The position numbers were made by a program, and so were the translations under genes. A stretch of DNA of 64,000 nucleotides, taken from NCBI GenBank assembly GCA_965238125.1, contig OZ250179.1, positions 2,170,001 to 2,234,000 of the forward strand. Reading direction: 5' to 3'. This DNA comes from UBA6623 sp965238125 (GTDB lineage Bacteria > Acidobacteriota > Terriglobia > Bryobacterales > UBA6623). Below the pieces are notes generated by a model, which was not told where the DNA came from, ran no database searches, and saw nothing but the letters and a program-made list of their open reading frames with translations. Shown one piece after another: positions 54,705 to 63,038 of the stretch (the stretch's first letter is position 1; each line of letters begins with the position of its first letter).

Positions 54705-55331
54705 CTAGGACTCTTGAACGAAACGGGCGCGCAAGAACGCCGCCTTTGCCCTGAAGTCTCCCCTCTTGTCGCCCTGAACCAGGTCCGCAACGTTGTCGAC
54801 TTCTGCTTCCACTCCGTTCAGGCTCTTCAGCAGCTCTTGTTTCCGCTCGGCCCGATCGGCCGCAGACAAAGCCACGTAGGGTCGGACGACCTTGCTCAAA
54901 TACTCCCTGGCCATCTGGTTGAGAGTCCAGGCCAACTCATGTGCAGGATACCGCTCATTGAGCTCAGGAAGGAGATCGCGCAGCTTGTCAATGATGGTCT
55001 CCACCCTGAGAAGCACGTCCGAAGCAAGCCCTGCCTCGCGGATGTCGATGTTGAGTGCAACAAGGCGATCGAGCAGGGACATCAGCTCTTGGCGCGGATC
55101 GGTCTTAGCCGGCACGTCCTTCACTTTGGTCTGACCGTCGAAATACCGGTAGACCACAATCGCCACGAGCGAGCCCACGACCGCGCTCACGGCGGAAACG
55201 ACGATCAGCGGGAGCATCAGATACACGCCCGCGCCGACGACAATCCCGGCGCCGATCACCAACAGCCACTGCTTGGAGTTCATGTTCATCGGAGTCGTTG
55301 AGCTATCATCATACGATGATGTTCCTTTCAT
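54705..55331 (-). CDS. XpaC-like membrane protein
   Basis: 208 residues from ATG 55331. Two adjacent TM helices (WLLVIGAGIVVGAGVYLML, IVVSAVSAVVGSLVAIVVYR) are followed by a cytosolic helical domain (ELMSLLDRLVALNIDIREAG, RVETIIDKLRDLLPELNERY, HELAWTLNQMAREYLSKVVR). Two TMs plus a short helical domain before telA is the layout of XpaC proteins. Assignment rests on architecture and pairing. The internal ATGs at residues 15 and 17 are weaker starts. Confidence 0.75.
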   Translation of the reverse strand: MKGTSSYDDSSTTPMNMNSKQWLLVIGAGIVVGAGVYLMLPLIVVSAVSAVVGSLVAIVVYRYFDGQTKVKDVPAKTDPRQELMSLLDRLVALNIDIREAGLASDVLLRVETIIDKLRDLLPELNERYPAHELAWTLNQMAREYLSKVVRPYVALSAADRAERKQELLKSLNGVEAEVDNVADLVQGDKRGDFRAKAAFLRARFVQES

Positions 55332-55519
55332 GATTCTTTCGGGACATGGAGGGAACTCCCGGGAGAACGTCACCGGATGAGACCCGGCCCGAGGAAACGT
55401 CGGTGCTCCGAGCCACCGACTTCAACCTTGTTCTTCCGTTGGGCGCCTCTATCGGTTTGCCTCCAGGGGCACCGGTATCCGTTATTCTGCTGCTTGGACC
55501 GCTCCAGTGATTATTCTTC

Positions 55520-55897
55520 TCATTGCTTCTTCTTTCGTTTTCTAGCTCGGGTCGGTTGCTTGGTCTCTTCCGTGTTCTTCTGGAGCGATTCTACCGCTTT
55601 GGTCAACTTGCTGACTTTGTTCTGTAGCTTCTTCATCTCTGTTTGACGCGCCCATCCGAGGTCCTCCGCCATTTGGAATATTCCACTCTGTGCCTCATGA
55701 ACTTCCTTGAGCACCTTCTTTCTGAAACGCGCACTCGATTGCTCTGCCTTGTCCAGGAGCTCGAGCACGGCGTTCTTGCGGTCTGATCGACTGAGCTCGC
55801 CCTTCTGGATGAGATCATCGATGATTCTTTCAGCGCGCGCTTTCGTGATTTCAAACAAACCAATAGAAGCTAGCACCGTGTTTTTCAAAACCGACAT
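55520..55897 (-). CDS. Phasin-family (polyhydroxyalkanoate granule-associated) protein
   Basis: 125 residues from ATG 55897, with GGAGGAG. Heptad-rich helices (SIGLFEITKARAERIIDDLI, KNAVLELLDKAEQSSARFRK, KLQNKVSKLTKAVESLQKN) and a basic tail (QPTRARKRKKKQ). This is the PhaF/PhaI-like layout in which the tail binds DNA. No PHA synthase is nearby, so a granule-independent scaffold role is possible. It lies 188 bp upstream of the XpaC-like gene. Confidence 0.75.
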   Translation of the reverse strand: MSVLKNTVLASIGLFEITKARAERIIDDLIQKGELSRSDRKNAVLELLDKAEQSSARFRKKVLKEVHEAQSGIFQMAEDLGWARQTEMKKLQNKVSKLTKAVESLQKNTEETKQPTRARKRKKKQ

Positions 55898-56344
55898 CGA
55901 TTGGTCTCCTCCCTCGAGTGAGTCTTGGAAACCCCATTCGTGCATTCATGGCTGTCGTGCGGCATCATCCCGCTTTGTAGGTCTTTGTCTCAGTGGAATG
56001 TAGACAGCGAGACGGATCCTTCCGTCGTCCCAATTCCAGCCGGCCTCAAGACTCGATCCTGTCCCTCGGTCAAGTGCCTGTAGTATACCCGAGCCTGACG
56101 TCCCAGCCCACTGGCACACAAAACTCTGACTACACAGGTCGCGCCTTGGACGACCGCGACCGAGGAGACCCGACGGTCCGCACCTTGCTTACGCGCGGCT
56201 CGAAACCAAGGCACCGCGCCTCGGCTGGCCACGTCCCGCAGCTCCGGAGGTAGGCGAAGAAAGACGGTGGCCCGCTCGAAGGCCGCCTTACGAAATGACC
56301 AGCAGGGGCTCCCATAGGGAACCGCATTCACGCGCGGGGAGGGA
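55898..56344. other. No supported gene
   Basis: About 450 bp upstream of the phasin gene with no gene I can support. It should contain the promoter of the phasin gene, but no convincing -35/-10 pair stands out. The GC-rich stretch 56140-56290 shows no clear repeat. Confidence 0.4.
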
Positions 56345-56623
56345 TTGGGGCTGCCGGATAAAAGAAGCTTGGACTGCCCATACTGTGGGGCTCCGCTCGA
56401 GCCTGTCCGCTGGACGACACTGGCGGCGCTTTTCCTCATACTTGCCATCGCCATTGCGGCTCGGAAGCTGGTCGAACCCCTGCTGGAACCGCTGCTCGAC
56501 TGGAGAACAATGGCGATTCTCGTCGGCTTGGTTGCGGCGCATCACCTTTGGGCGATCTGGCGGTGGAGGAAGGCGCGGCGGGAGCAGGACGCAGCGAACC
56601 GATTCTCGGGACGCGAAAACTAA
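56345..56623 (+). CDS. Small zinc-ribbon membrane protein
   Basis: 92 residues from TTG 56345, after GGGGAGGGA. The start is CPYCGAPLEPV, a half zinc ribbon (only one CxxC visible). TM 1 is WTTLAALFLILAIAIAARKL; TM 2 is MAILVGLVAAHHLWAIWRW, then a basic tail. Single CxxC proteins of this kind can dimerise around zinc. Function unknown. Confidence 0.6.
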   Translation: MGLPDKRSLDCPYCGAPLEPVRWTTLAALFLILAIAIAARKLVEPLLEPLLDWRTMAILVGLVAAHHLWAIWRWRKARREQDAANRFSGREN

Positions 56624-56824
56624 TCCGTCGCTCGCCGTTCGCCAATCTCCGCGTCGTGCATCGCGGAAGTCAGCTCGCTGCGCCAGCAGTCTCGGCGCTT
56701 GTGCAAATCTCTGATCAAAGATGCAGTTCCGTGAAAGCTCCGCAGGTAGATCCTCCCTTGTCGGCAAGGGTTGATTCATCAACGTGGGCGCTCGATCGAC
56801 GCGCCGCGGGTGATAGCTGATGAT

Positions 56825-57057
56825 AACAATCGATGTCACAAACAGACGGAATTTCTTCGCCCGGGCCGTTGCGTCGGCGCGGTTTCTGGGACCGTCGGGG
56901 GTCGCGAGCACGCTCAGGTGCCGGATTGTTCATGCGAACCGGATATATCAACATCTAACGGCGGACGAGCCCTATGTAGTTCGTTTCGGGGGACTTAGTC
57001 CTGCTCGCAGTCACGGAACTCTCCGTACCAGTTTTCGACGATGTGGATCAGCAGCGC
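56825..57057 (-). pseudogene. Dispersed repeat B: kinase tail plus conserved spacer
   Basis: The minus strand tail reads ALLIHIVENWYGEFRDCEQD-stop (TAA at 56997-56995), which parallels the end of the kinase at 17032 (VIRVVQNWLAEFPDRQ). Downstream sequence AAGTCCCCCGAAACGAACTA and CCGGTTCGCATGAACAATCC is shared with repeats A and C, and the outer 125 bp with repeat D. 56624-56824 has nothing I can support. Confidence 0.6.
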
Positions 57058-57298
57058 AGATGGTCGTCCGAGCCGCCTTTCTTGCATTCACGGTAGAGTA
57101 GCGGTCGCATCTCGTAGTATTTCAAGGTCATCCCACGACCATCGCGCGATGTTTGACGCCCCGGGACCCGCTGAAATGGAGGATCGAACGCCGCCAGAGG
57201 AAAGCGCAGAACCATTGTGTTGTAGCCCAATGATAATGTCCCCTTAAGCGCCCAATAGAAATGTCCCCTAATCTAGGGCTTCGAAGGAGGAGCCAAGA

Positions 57299-58075
57299 TT
57301 GGGAAGGACATGGATGAATACGAAGGGAATAAGGCGCGGCGAAGTGCTGAGCCGAGTGAAACGAGGCGAGCTGAAGCTGGCGGAGGCGGCCGAACTGCTG
57401 GAGGTCGGCTACCGCCAAGCAAAGCGGCTCAAGAAGCGTTACTGCGAGGGCGGGGCCAAAGCCATGGTGCATGGCAACGTCGGCCGCTCGTCGAACCGAG
57501 CGGATGCCAAGCGACGCGAGCAGGCTCTCGAGTGGGTGCGCAAGAAATATTCAGGCGAGCCGCACGAGCGCTTTGGACCGACTTTGGCGTCGGAGCACCT
57601 GGCGGCCGATCACGGCCTCAAAGTGCCGCGCGAAACCTTGCGGCGCTGGATGCTGGCCGCGGGTCTGTGGAGCCGCCGACGCAAGCGCAAACCGCACTAC
57701 ACCAGACGCCAACGGCGTGCTCACTTCGGTGAGCTGATTCAACTGGACGGTTCGCACCACGATTGGCTGGAGCAACGCGGTCCGAGAGGTTGTTTGATGA
57801 ACTTCGTCGACGATGCGACCGGCCTGGCCCTGTGCCGCTTTTCAGCGCAGGAAACGACCTGGGCGGCGGCCGATTTATTGCAAGCGTGGGTGCTTCAATA
57901 CGGCATTCCCCAGGCGTTGTACTGCGACTGGAAGAACGTCTACAAGCGCCGGCCGACGTCGCGCGAAGCGCTGGAAGGCATTGAACCCGAGACGCAGTTC
58001 GGACGCATGTGCCCCACCATGGCAGTTCCTCGGCCAGCGCTCCCGCCGCGTCAAAGTCCGCGAGTTCGTTGTTGA
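57299..58075 (+). pseudogene. ISNCY-type transposase, 3'-truncated
   Basis: It starts at TTG 57299 (GGAGGAG upstream) or ATG 57314. N-terminal helix-turn-helix: RGELKLAEAAELLEVGYRQA; DDE core start FGELIQLDGSHHDWLEQRG, then CLMNFVDDATGLALCRFSAQ. After TQFGRMC (about 58015) similarity stops where the sequence joins the trbE start of the opposite strand, so the catalytic glutamate region is lost. The left end has AATGATAATGTCCCC and AATAGAAATGTCCCC, likely IS terminal sequence. Confidence 0.8.
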
Positions 58076-58082
58076 TATTCAC
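58012..58082 (-). pseudogene. trbE/virB4 N-terminal fragment
   Basis: GTG 58082, three bases after the trbD stop. It reads NINNELADFDAAGALAEELP then WWG, the expected N-terminus of a conjugation ATPase with the LxxxLPW motif. It is cut at the junction with the ISNCY relic. The rest of the trb operon is absent. Confidence 0.6.
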
Positions 58083-58085
58083 GCG

Positions 58086-58382
58086 CTATCTCCGAATGAG
58101 AAGGGTCCAGGGTGCCTTCGCCCATTTGCCCGGATCGTAGCGGGCGCGAAACTGCGCGGACGCCCGCAAGATTTCAAGCATGTTGGGGTCTTGCTTCCAG
58201 GCCCAAAAGCCGATTGCATAAAGCACCCCAAAGCTCAATGCGCCCGCCATAAGGGAGTTGATGGCGTTCCAAAGAGCAAGCCCCAATGTGGCGCTCAACA
58301 GGAACCAGCAGCGCTCGACGCCCATGATGGTGAGCGGTTTGGAAAGCGCCGGGTATCCGCGCCATATTTTCCCGCGCGCCAT
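58086..58382 (-). CDS. trbD: Conjugal transfer protein TrbD (VirB3-like)
   Basis: 98 residues. Inner-membrane subunit of a P-type type IV secretion system. VirB3 pattern: PALSKPLTIMGVERCWFLLS at the N-terminus, then TM helices WNAINSLMAGALSFGVLYAI and FWAWKQDPNMLEILRASAQ. Start ATG 58382 overlaps the trbC stop (TGATG). It would be followed by trbE, of which only a stub remains. Confidence 0.85.
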   Translation of the reverse strand: MARGKIWRGYPALSKPLTIMGVERCWFLLSATLGLALWNAINSLMAGALSFGVLYAIGFWAWKQDPNMLEILRASAQFRARYDPGKWAKAPWTLLIRR

Positions 58383-58712
58383 CAAAAGAGCCAATCGAGA
58401 AAGTTGGCCGCGCCCATAGCCATTCCCCAGGCCGAAGATGATTCCGGCCAGGGCCTTCTTGCTGCCGCCTTCACCGAAGGCGAACATCAGCCCGCCCACG
58501 ACAACGGCAATCAAGCTCAGTCCTCGCGCAAGGGGTCCGGTGAAAGCGTCCTTCAACACTTCAATCGCGTTCAGCCATGGACTCGTCCCTTGCGCCATGA
58601 GGTCTCCCGCTGAAAGCGCGAAGATGCTCACCAAAAGAACGGCCCTACAGCATGTGGTAGTGCGTTCAGCTGAACGACCACTAGATATAGTGGTCAAATG
58701 TTTGTTTTTCAT
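58382..58712 (-). CDS. trbC: Conjugal transfer pilin TrbC (VirB2-like), frameshifted near the end
   Basis: Major pilin precursor. ATG 58712 with AAGGAGC. Signal segment RAVLLVSIFALSAGDLMAQG, then SPWLNAIEVLKDAFTGPLAR and two hydrophobic helices (LSLIAVVVGGLMFAFGEGG, ALAGIIFGLG). An extra G in the run at 58425-58428 changes GLGMAMGAANFLDWLF-stop into GLGNGYGRGQLS, which reads straight into trbD. As read, trbC and trbD form one open frame. An indel error is the likeliest reason. Confidence 0.8.
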
Positions 58713-58729
58713 GTCCGCTCCTTGTTGAT

Positions 58730-59053
58730 TCATCCGGGGAACTGCCCCCGTTCCTCTTGTCCCAACTTGGCGGCAAGCTCGGTGTGTCCTCTGCCGCCGC
58801 CGCGCCGAATAGAGCGCTCCATCAGATCGACCTTGAGGCCGAGGTCCGCCAAGCCCAAAGCGCGGGCGGAAGCGTAGATCACAGCCATAACCGACACGAT
58901 GGCGGCTCCGCCATACCACGTTAGGCCCATCCAATAATCGGTAGCGATGATTTGAAAGTGAGGTTCGACAAAAGCGAAGTGCTCTCCGCCAATCATTCCG
59001 GCGATGGCAATTATGATGACCGTGAAGCCAACACTGATTTTCCACGGCTGCAT
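58730..59053 (-). CDS. Small membrane protein of the transfer operon
   Basis: 107 residues. Two TM helices: ISVGFTVIIIAIAGMIGGEH and WYGGAAIVSVMAVIYASARA. The basic C-terminal tail (RSIRRGGGRGHTELAAKLGQ) faces the cytoplasm. 17 bp before trbC, so co-transcribed. I do not recognise the family; TrbJ/K-like accessory or entry-exclusion roles are possible by position only. Confidence 0.7.
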   Translation of the reverse strand: MQPWKISVGFTVIIIAIAGMIGGEHFAFVEPHFQIIATDYWMGLTWYGGAAIVSVMAVIYASARALGLADLGLKVDLMERSIRRGGGRGHTELAAKLGQEERGQFPG

Positions 59054-59068
59054 TTGCGAATCTCCTGG

Positions 59069-60100
59069 TTACAGTTCGATAGAACCTTTGTCGCGCCCGC
59101 CGCTTCCGCCGCCGCCGCCGCCCTCGTCCTGGCCGAGGGATCGGGCGATCCGCGCCGCCGCCCGCCCGTTGCTGCCATGCACGGCAAACCCGGCTGCGGC
59201 TTTCGCGGCGATACTCTTGGCGCTGTAGTGCTCGGTCGCAACCTCGACGTTGACGCGCCCGCTGCGGCCTTCAACGTCCAGATATTCAAGCTGCGCGTCC
59301 GGGTACTCCACGCGGGAATCTTTGACAGCGAGACCTAGAGCCTCTGCCGCCTCCAATCGTGCGGCGTCCGCCGCTTCCTTCCCGCCTCGCACTCTCGAGG
59401 ACTCCGTAGCGCGGGCGATCTCGCGCTTGAGTTCGGCGTCAATCCGAACGCGCTTGATCGTGGCTCCTTGTTCGAGTAGCTTCATCTGCTCGATCCTCGC
59501 GGCGCGAAATACAGCCACGTCATGTTGAAGCTCGCGGGGCTTCACAAGCCCGCTCCATGCCTTCTGTTGGGAATCAAGCCCCTGATCGCGGGCTACGCGC
59601 TCCGCCCGCTCGACTCCGCGCTCGGTGAGCGTCAGCACTTTGTAGCTGCCGCCTTGCGGTCCCTCGGCGGTATGCTCCCGAACCTGCCCGGAGCGCACCA
59701 TCTGATCCACGGCCCGCCGCGCCGTGTAGGGGTGTCCGTCAAAGTGAGCGTCTACCACGTCGCGGTAGGCGACGTTGCGGTACATTCCCACATCGGCTAT
59801 CGCTTGATCCGTGCGGTGCTGGAAGGTTTGGCGTTTCGTCCTGCGGGGATCGTATTGGCGTCGGTGTCCATTGCGGTCCAGGCCCTCGCGCTCTTTCGTG
59901 TGGTTTCGGCGAGCTTCCCGCCGCTCGACGAATCGGGCGCGCTGATCGGAGTGGAACTGGCTGCTCTTGTAGTAGTCGCGGATTTCCTCGCTCTTGCGCC
60001 AAGCGTCGGTGGTGATTTGTTCGTCGGTTCTTCTGTCCTTCTTGGGACGAGCTTGGGGCGCTGGCCGGGGGTCGCTGTCAAAGTCTCGCGGATCAAACAC
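59069..60100 (-). CDS. Winged-helix/nuclease-like mobilisation accessory protein
   Basis: 343 residues. Charged N-terminus (residues 1-90), winged-helix region (TARRAVDQMVRSGQVREHTA, GGSYKVLTLTERGVERAERV), and a C-terminal alpha/beta domain (VEYPDAQLEYLDVEGRSGRV, VNVEVATEHYSAKSIAAKA). The pattern recalls replication-relaxation proteins that couple a wHTH to a restriction-like fold (inference). A Gly-rich tail ends the protein. It lies between ardC and the trb genes with short gaps, so it is part of the transfer operon. Confidence 0.65.
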   Translation of the reverse strand: MFDPRDFDSDPRPAPQARPKKDRRTDEQITTDAWRKSEEIRDYYKSSQFHSDQRARFVERREARRNHTKEREGLDRNGHRRQYDPRRTKRQTFQHRTDQAIADVGMYRNVAYRDVVDAHFDGHPYTARRAVDQMVRSGQVREHTAEGPQGGSYKVLTLTERGVERAERVARDQGLDSQQKAWSGLVKPRELQHDVAVFRAARIEQMKLLEQGATIKRVRIDAELKREIARATESSRVRGGKEAADAARLEAAEALGLAVKDSRVEYPDAQLEYLDVEGRSGRVNVEVATEHYSAKSIAAKAAAGFAVHGSNGRAAARIARSLGQDEGGGGGGSGGRDKGSIEL

Positions 60101-60116
60101 GGTGGTTCCTTAACGG

Positions 60117-61268
60117 TTAACGGCTCGGCCCTCGGTCGTGCTGTTGCGCCTGAGCGGGTTGTTTCTGCGGCGATTGTTCGGGCGATTGTTTAGGCGCGTG
60201 GCGTTCGATAGCCGACCAGGCGTAGCGATCACCCGCGCTACGGAGAGGCTGGTCGATCTGCGGCCCGCGAGCGTGAGAGTATTCCTGGGTCAACTGCACC
60301 CGCGATTTTTCCTCGCTCGGCTTCGCAACCTCGCGGTTGATGGCCCGCTCCATGAGATGATCGGTCATCTTCTGCGCGTCTCGCGCCGCTCTATGAATCT
60401 CATGCGGGTCTTTTTCAAGCACCTTCACCCAATTCTCAACATAGGCTGCGCCGCGCTGCGGGTCATGTCCCACGCCTACGCGCTCCCCGGTCATCATGGC
60501 GCTGATCTCGGCCCGCAATTCTTCGCGGGCGTACTCCGGCGATCCGAAGCCGCTGGCTAATCCCTCTTTGAGCGTTTCGCGGTTCATGCGATCCGGGTGG
60601 CCGGTTGCATGGCCGCACTCGTGAAGCGCTGTCTGGTAGTAGCCGTTGCGGGTGGGGAATTGAGATTGCTCCGGGAGCACTATCTTGTCTTGGTCATAGA
60701 GATATGCGGCGCGATCTCCGGCGACGTGCTCGACGGTCGCGCCGTTGGCCGCAATGACTTTCTCGGCGTCTCGGTGAGCGTCCCATTCGGGCCGTACTTG
60801 GTCCTCTCGCGGCTTCAATTTCAAACCCTCGGCTTGCTCCACGTTAAACACCGTGTACTGCTTACAGATGGGCTTCTCTCGCTTCTGTTCTTCGTAGATC
60901 GTCTTGCCTTCCTTGTTCTTGAGGGTCTTGCCCTGTTCGTCCTTCGCGGCCCGCGAGTTGCGATCCGTGAAGAATAGAACCTGCGTCCCTTTCTCGCCCT
61001 TGCGGACCTGTCCGCCCGCTTCCCGAATCTGGTTGTAGGTGCCCCAACGGTTGTCGCCTCGTCCATCGCGGATGCCCCGGCTCATCAGGTAAAGGCTGTT
61101 GCCGCCGCTGTACTTCTGGCCGGTCGAGAAGTTTTCGGCGCTGATCTGTTCTCCCGGCTTCCACGGCTTCTGCCAGGGCGCAACTCCGCGCTTGATCTGG
61201 TCAATGATTTCGTCGGAGACTTTCTGCGCGTAGTCTTCCCCGCGCTGCCAAAAGGATTTCTTCGCCAT
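60117..61268 (-). CDS. ardC: Antirestriction protein ArdC
   Basis: 383 residues. N-terminal ssDNA-binding ArdC domain (IIDQIKRGVAPWQKPWKPG, YSGGNSLYLMSRGIRDGRGD, GGQVRKGEKGTQVLFF) and a zincin-like metallopeptidase domain with TALHECGHATGHPDRMNRE (HExxH variant HECGH) near residue 215, followed by YAREELRAEISAMM. It protects entering plasmid DNA from host restriction. A Gln/Pro-rich tail ends it. It heads the transfer-gene run with trbC and trbD, typical for conjugative plasmids. Confidence 0.93.
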   Translation of the reverse strand: MAKKSFWQRGEDYAQKVSDEIIDQIKRGVAPWQKPWKPGEQISAENFSTGQKYSGGNSLYLMSRGIRDGRGDNRWGTYNQIREAGGQVRKGEKGTQVLFFTDRNSRAAKDEQGKTLKNKEGKTIYEEQKREKPICKQYTVFNVEQAEGLKLKPREDQVRPEWDAHRDAEKVIAANGATVEHVAGDRAAYLYDQDKIVLPEQSQFPTRNGYYQTALHECGHATGHPDRMNRETLKEGLASGFGSPEYAREELRAEISAMMTGERVGVGHDPQRGAAYVENWVKVLEKDPHEIHRAARDAQKMTDHLMERAINREVAKPSEEKSRVQLTQEYSHARGPQIDQPLRSAGDRYAWSAIERHAPKQSPEQSPQKQPAQAQQHDRGPSR

Positions 61269-61283
61269 AGCGCGCCTCCATTC

Positions 61284-61478
61284 CTAGTCGTGACGGTCGT
61301 AACGCGCCGCGTTCATCTCCGCCACGGTGCCCACGTCCTCGTCCATGGGCACTCCGATCTTCTCCGCCAGTTCCCGCGTCAGCTCGACCGCGAGTCCTCG
61401 ATTCAGCGCCTCGTGAAACTCGGCCTCGTCGCTGGCCGTGGCGTACTTCTCGCCGTTCTCGTCCTTTTTTTGAATCAC
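61284..61478 (-). CDS. Small acidic plasmid protein
   Basis: 64 residues from GTG 61478 with a strong GGAGAGGGAG ribosome site. Sequence includes DEAEFHEALNRGLAVELTRE and LAEKIGVPMDEDVGTVAEMN. Soluble, acidic. 15 bp before ardC, so same operon. Unknown function. Confidence 0.65.
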   Translation of the reverse strand: MIQKKDENGEKYATASDEAEFHEALNRGLAVELTRELAEKIGVPMDEDVGTVAEMNAARYDRHD

Positions 61479-61509
61479 GATTTCTCCCTCTCCTGGCTGT
61501 CAGCGCCCC

Positions 61510-61956
61510 TCACGAAGTAAGGATTTCCTTGCGGGTGCGGCCGCAGATGATACAGACGGGTTCGAATTCTGGGCAGTCGGCATATCGAGCCTCCCCGCAG
61601 AAGCTTTCCGGTCCGTTTTCGGACCGGGAAAGCTCCGCTACCCCGATACTGCCCGAATCGTAGGCTGCGGGGGAAGTATGATCCGTCACGCGCCGCAGGC
61701 CGCGGCGTTCCCGGTAGGCCCGTTGCCGGTCGCGGTGATCGAGCCGTCCCTCCCGGCTTTGCTGGTGCCGCCGGTTGGCGGCCCGCCGTTGGCGCCGCCG
61801 CGCTTTCCGCCGGCAGCGCTCGCCGCAGTATTGGTGCCCCCGGTCACAATGACGACAGATCCAGAACACCACGCCACAGCCGGCCCCCCGGCAGAACCTC
61901 CGCCGCAGGGGCTCTTCGCCGGTCCCCATCGCCGCCCTTCCGGCGGGAGGGGACAA
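61510..61956 (-). CDS. Cys/Arg-rich zinc-binding-like protein
   Basis: 148 residues. VFWICRHCDRGHQYCGERCR is a CxxC...CxxxC cluster likely to bind zinc; it is followed by an extremely basic stretch (RRKARRRQRRAANRRHQQSR) and, near the end, CPEFEPVCIICGRTRKE with another CxxC. Similar Arg-rich proteins occur on plasmids and near transposons. A nucleic-acid-binding role is inferred. Its 5' end lies about 100 bp from the repA start on the other strand. Confidence 0.6.
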   Translation of the reverse strand: MSPPAGRAAMGTGEEPLRRRFCRGAGCGVVFWICRHCDRGHQYCGERCRRKARRRQRRAANRRHQQSREGRLDHRDRQRAYRERRGLRRVTDHTSPAAYDSGSIGVAELSRSENGPESFCGEARYADCPEFEPVCIICGRTRKEILTS

Positions 61957-62062
61957 ACGCGACTCGGCATGGCAATCTCGACCCCATCCGCAGATGCCCT
62001 TTTTACCCTCCGCGGCGCGGAACGCGCACCCCTTCTATCCGGGGAACATGGGAGAATAAGGC

Positions 62063-62452
62063 ATGGCGCGCAAACGGGACGGACTGGTTCCCGTCGGTGA
62101 AGTCATCGCCGATCTGCCCGGCCCGGTGAAGGCAATCCGCGACGCCTCGCCCCAGGCGCTACACCACTTCACCCAGGCCGACCAGGTGCATCAACTTGTC
62201 GGGGCCAGCGAAGCGGACCCCGACATGGGCTTCATGGCGCGGCTGATGGCGCTGTGCTCACTGCCCCGCACCAACCCCGGCAACCGGCTGCAGTAGAAGA
62301 GGGTCAACGGGCCGTACACGCTGGGTATGAGCGCCGGGATCAACAACAAGCTCCCCTTCGGCAACTTCCCGCGCCCGCCCGACTTCATCCACCCTCACGA
62401 CGATGGGCCGCGGTGGCTCGACCCACGGCAAGATGAGGGAAATAATATGTAG
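62063..62452 (+). pseudogene. Plasmid replication initiator RepA, truncated
   Basis: Good ribosome site (GGAGAATAAGG). Starts MARKRDGLVPVGEVIADLPG, then HHFTQADQVHQLVGASEADP and FMARLMALCSLPRTNPGNRL, the N-terminus of RepA proteins of broad-host-range plasmids. An in-frame TAG at 62294 follows RLQ. The same frame continues RVNGPYTLGMSAGINNKLPF to another stop at 62450. Only about a third of the protein remains, so replication is lost. Confidence 0.7.
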
Positions 62453-62906
62453 TCGATCCCTGCGCGGAAGCATCCAGTTCTCCCGGAGGCAAGGAGGAGA
62501 ATACGGGATCGGCTTCGAAATTAAGCGGCAGGCTGACGGTGGGCTCCGTGGAGGTGACTTCGATCGATCCGGTAAAGCTGGTGGGACCAAACAGGGACCC
62601 CATACCGTGCGCATCATGACCTCCGGGCACGCCCGTAGCCCGAGATGAAGATGACGGGAAGGTGGTCGATATCGACCGGCTCGGGCGGCAGAAGGCACCG
62701 GACGAGGCACCCTGAGCCGGACACCGCAGCCGGTGCGGGGGGGGTGAATCCCCAGGGGCTCGGGGTCCGGATCGAGGCCGCAAACGCCTCTCAGGGCTTT
62801 CTGGAGAAGGGTTTTTTTCGAGGGACCGGGGGTTTTTGGTTCAAAATCGCGACAGGGTGGTATTTTTGAGCCGGTTCCGCGACCCGGCTCATATATGCCC
62901 ATGGGG
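62453..62906. other. No supported gene
   Basis: 454 bp without a supported gene, in the wreck of the repA region. A short hairpin AGCCGG/CCGGCT lies near 62868-62889, and homopolymer-rich sequence (GGGGGGGG, TTTTTTT) at 62735-62845. Confidence 0.4.
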
Positions 62907-63038
62907 TCATGTCTCTGCCCCCAATTCTTTCCGGTACTCGGCGAGGTTGGCTTCATGTGCTTCGCGCAATTCCTGGTTCCACGGCACGTCCGAAAACCAG
63001 TTAATGATGTTGAGGGCGAGCTGCGCTTCCGACTTCAT
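62907..63038 (-). CDS. Small helical ORF, tentative
   Basis: 43 residues: starts MKSEAQLALNIINWFSDVPW and ends NLAEYRKELGAET. The composition looks like a real amphipathic peptide or the end of a lost protein. No good ribosome site. The stop overlaps an ATGA. Confidence 0.35.
   Translation of the reverse strand: MKSEAQLALNIINWFSDVPWNQELREAHEANLAEYRKELGAET

Noticed and set aside
54351..55301. 316-codon plus-strand frame opposite TelA and the XpaC-like gene
   Set aside because: It spans two well-supported minus-strand genes and has no recognisable motif.
59522..60193. 223-codon plus-strand frame opposite the winged-helix protein
   Set aside because: Hydrophobic-looking but antisense to a gene in a tight operon; no motif.
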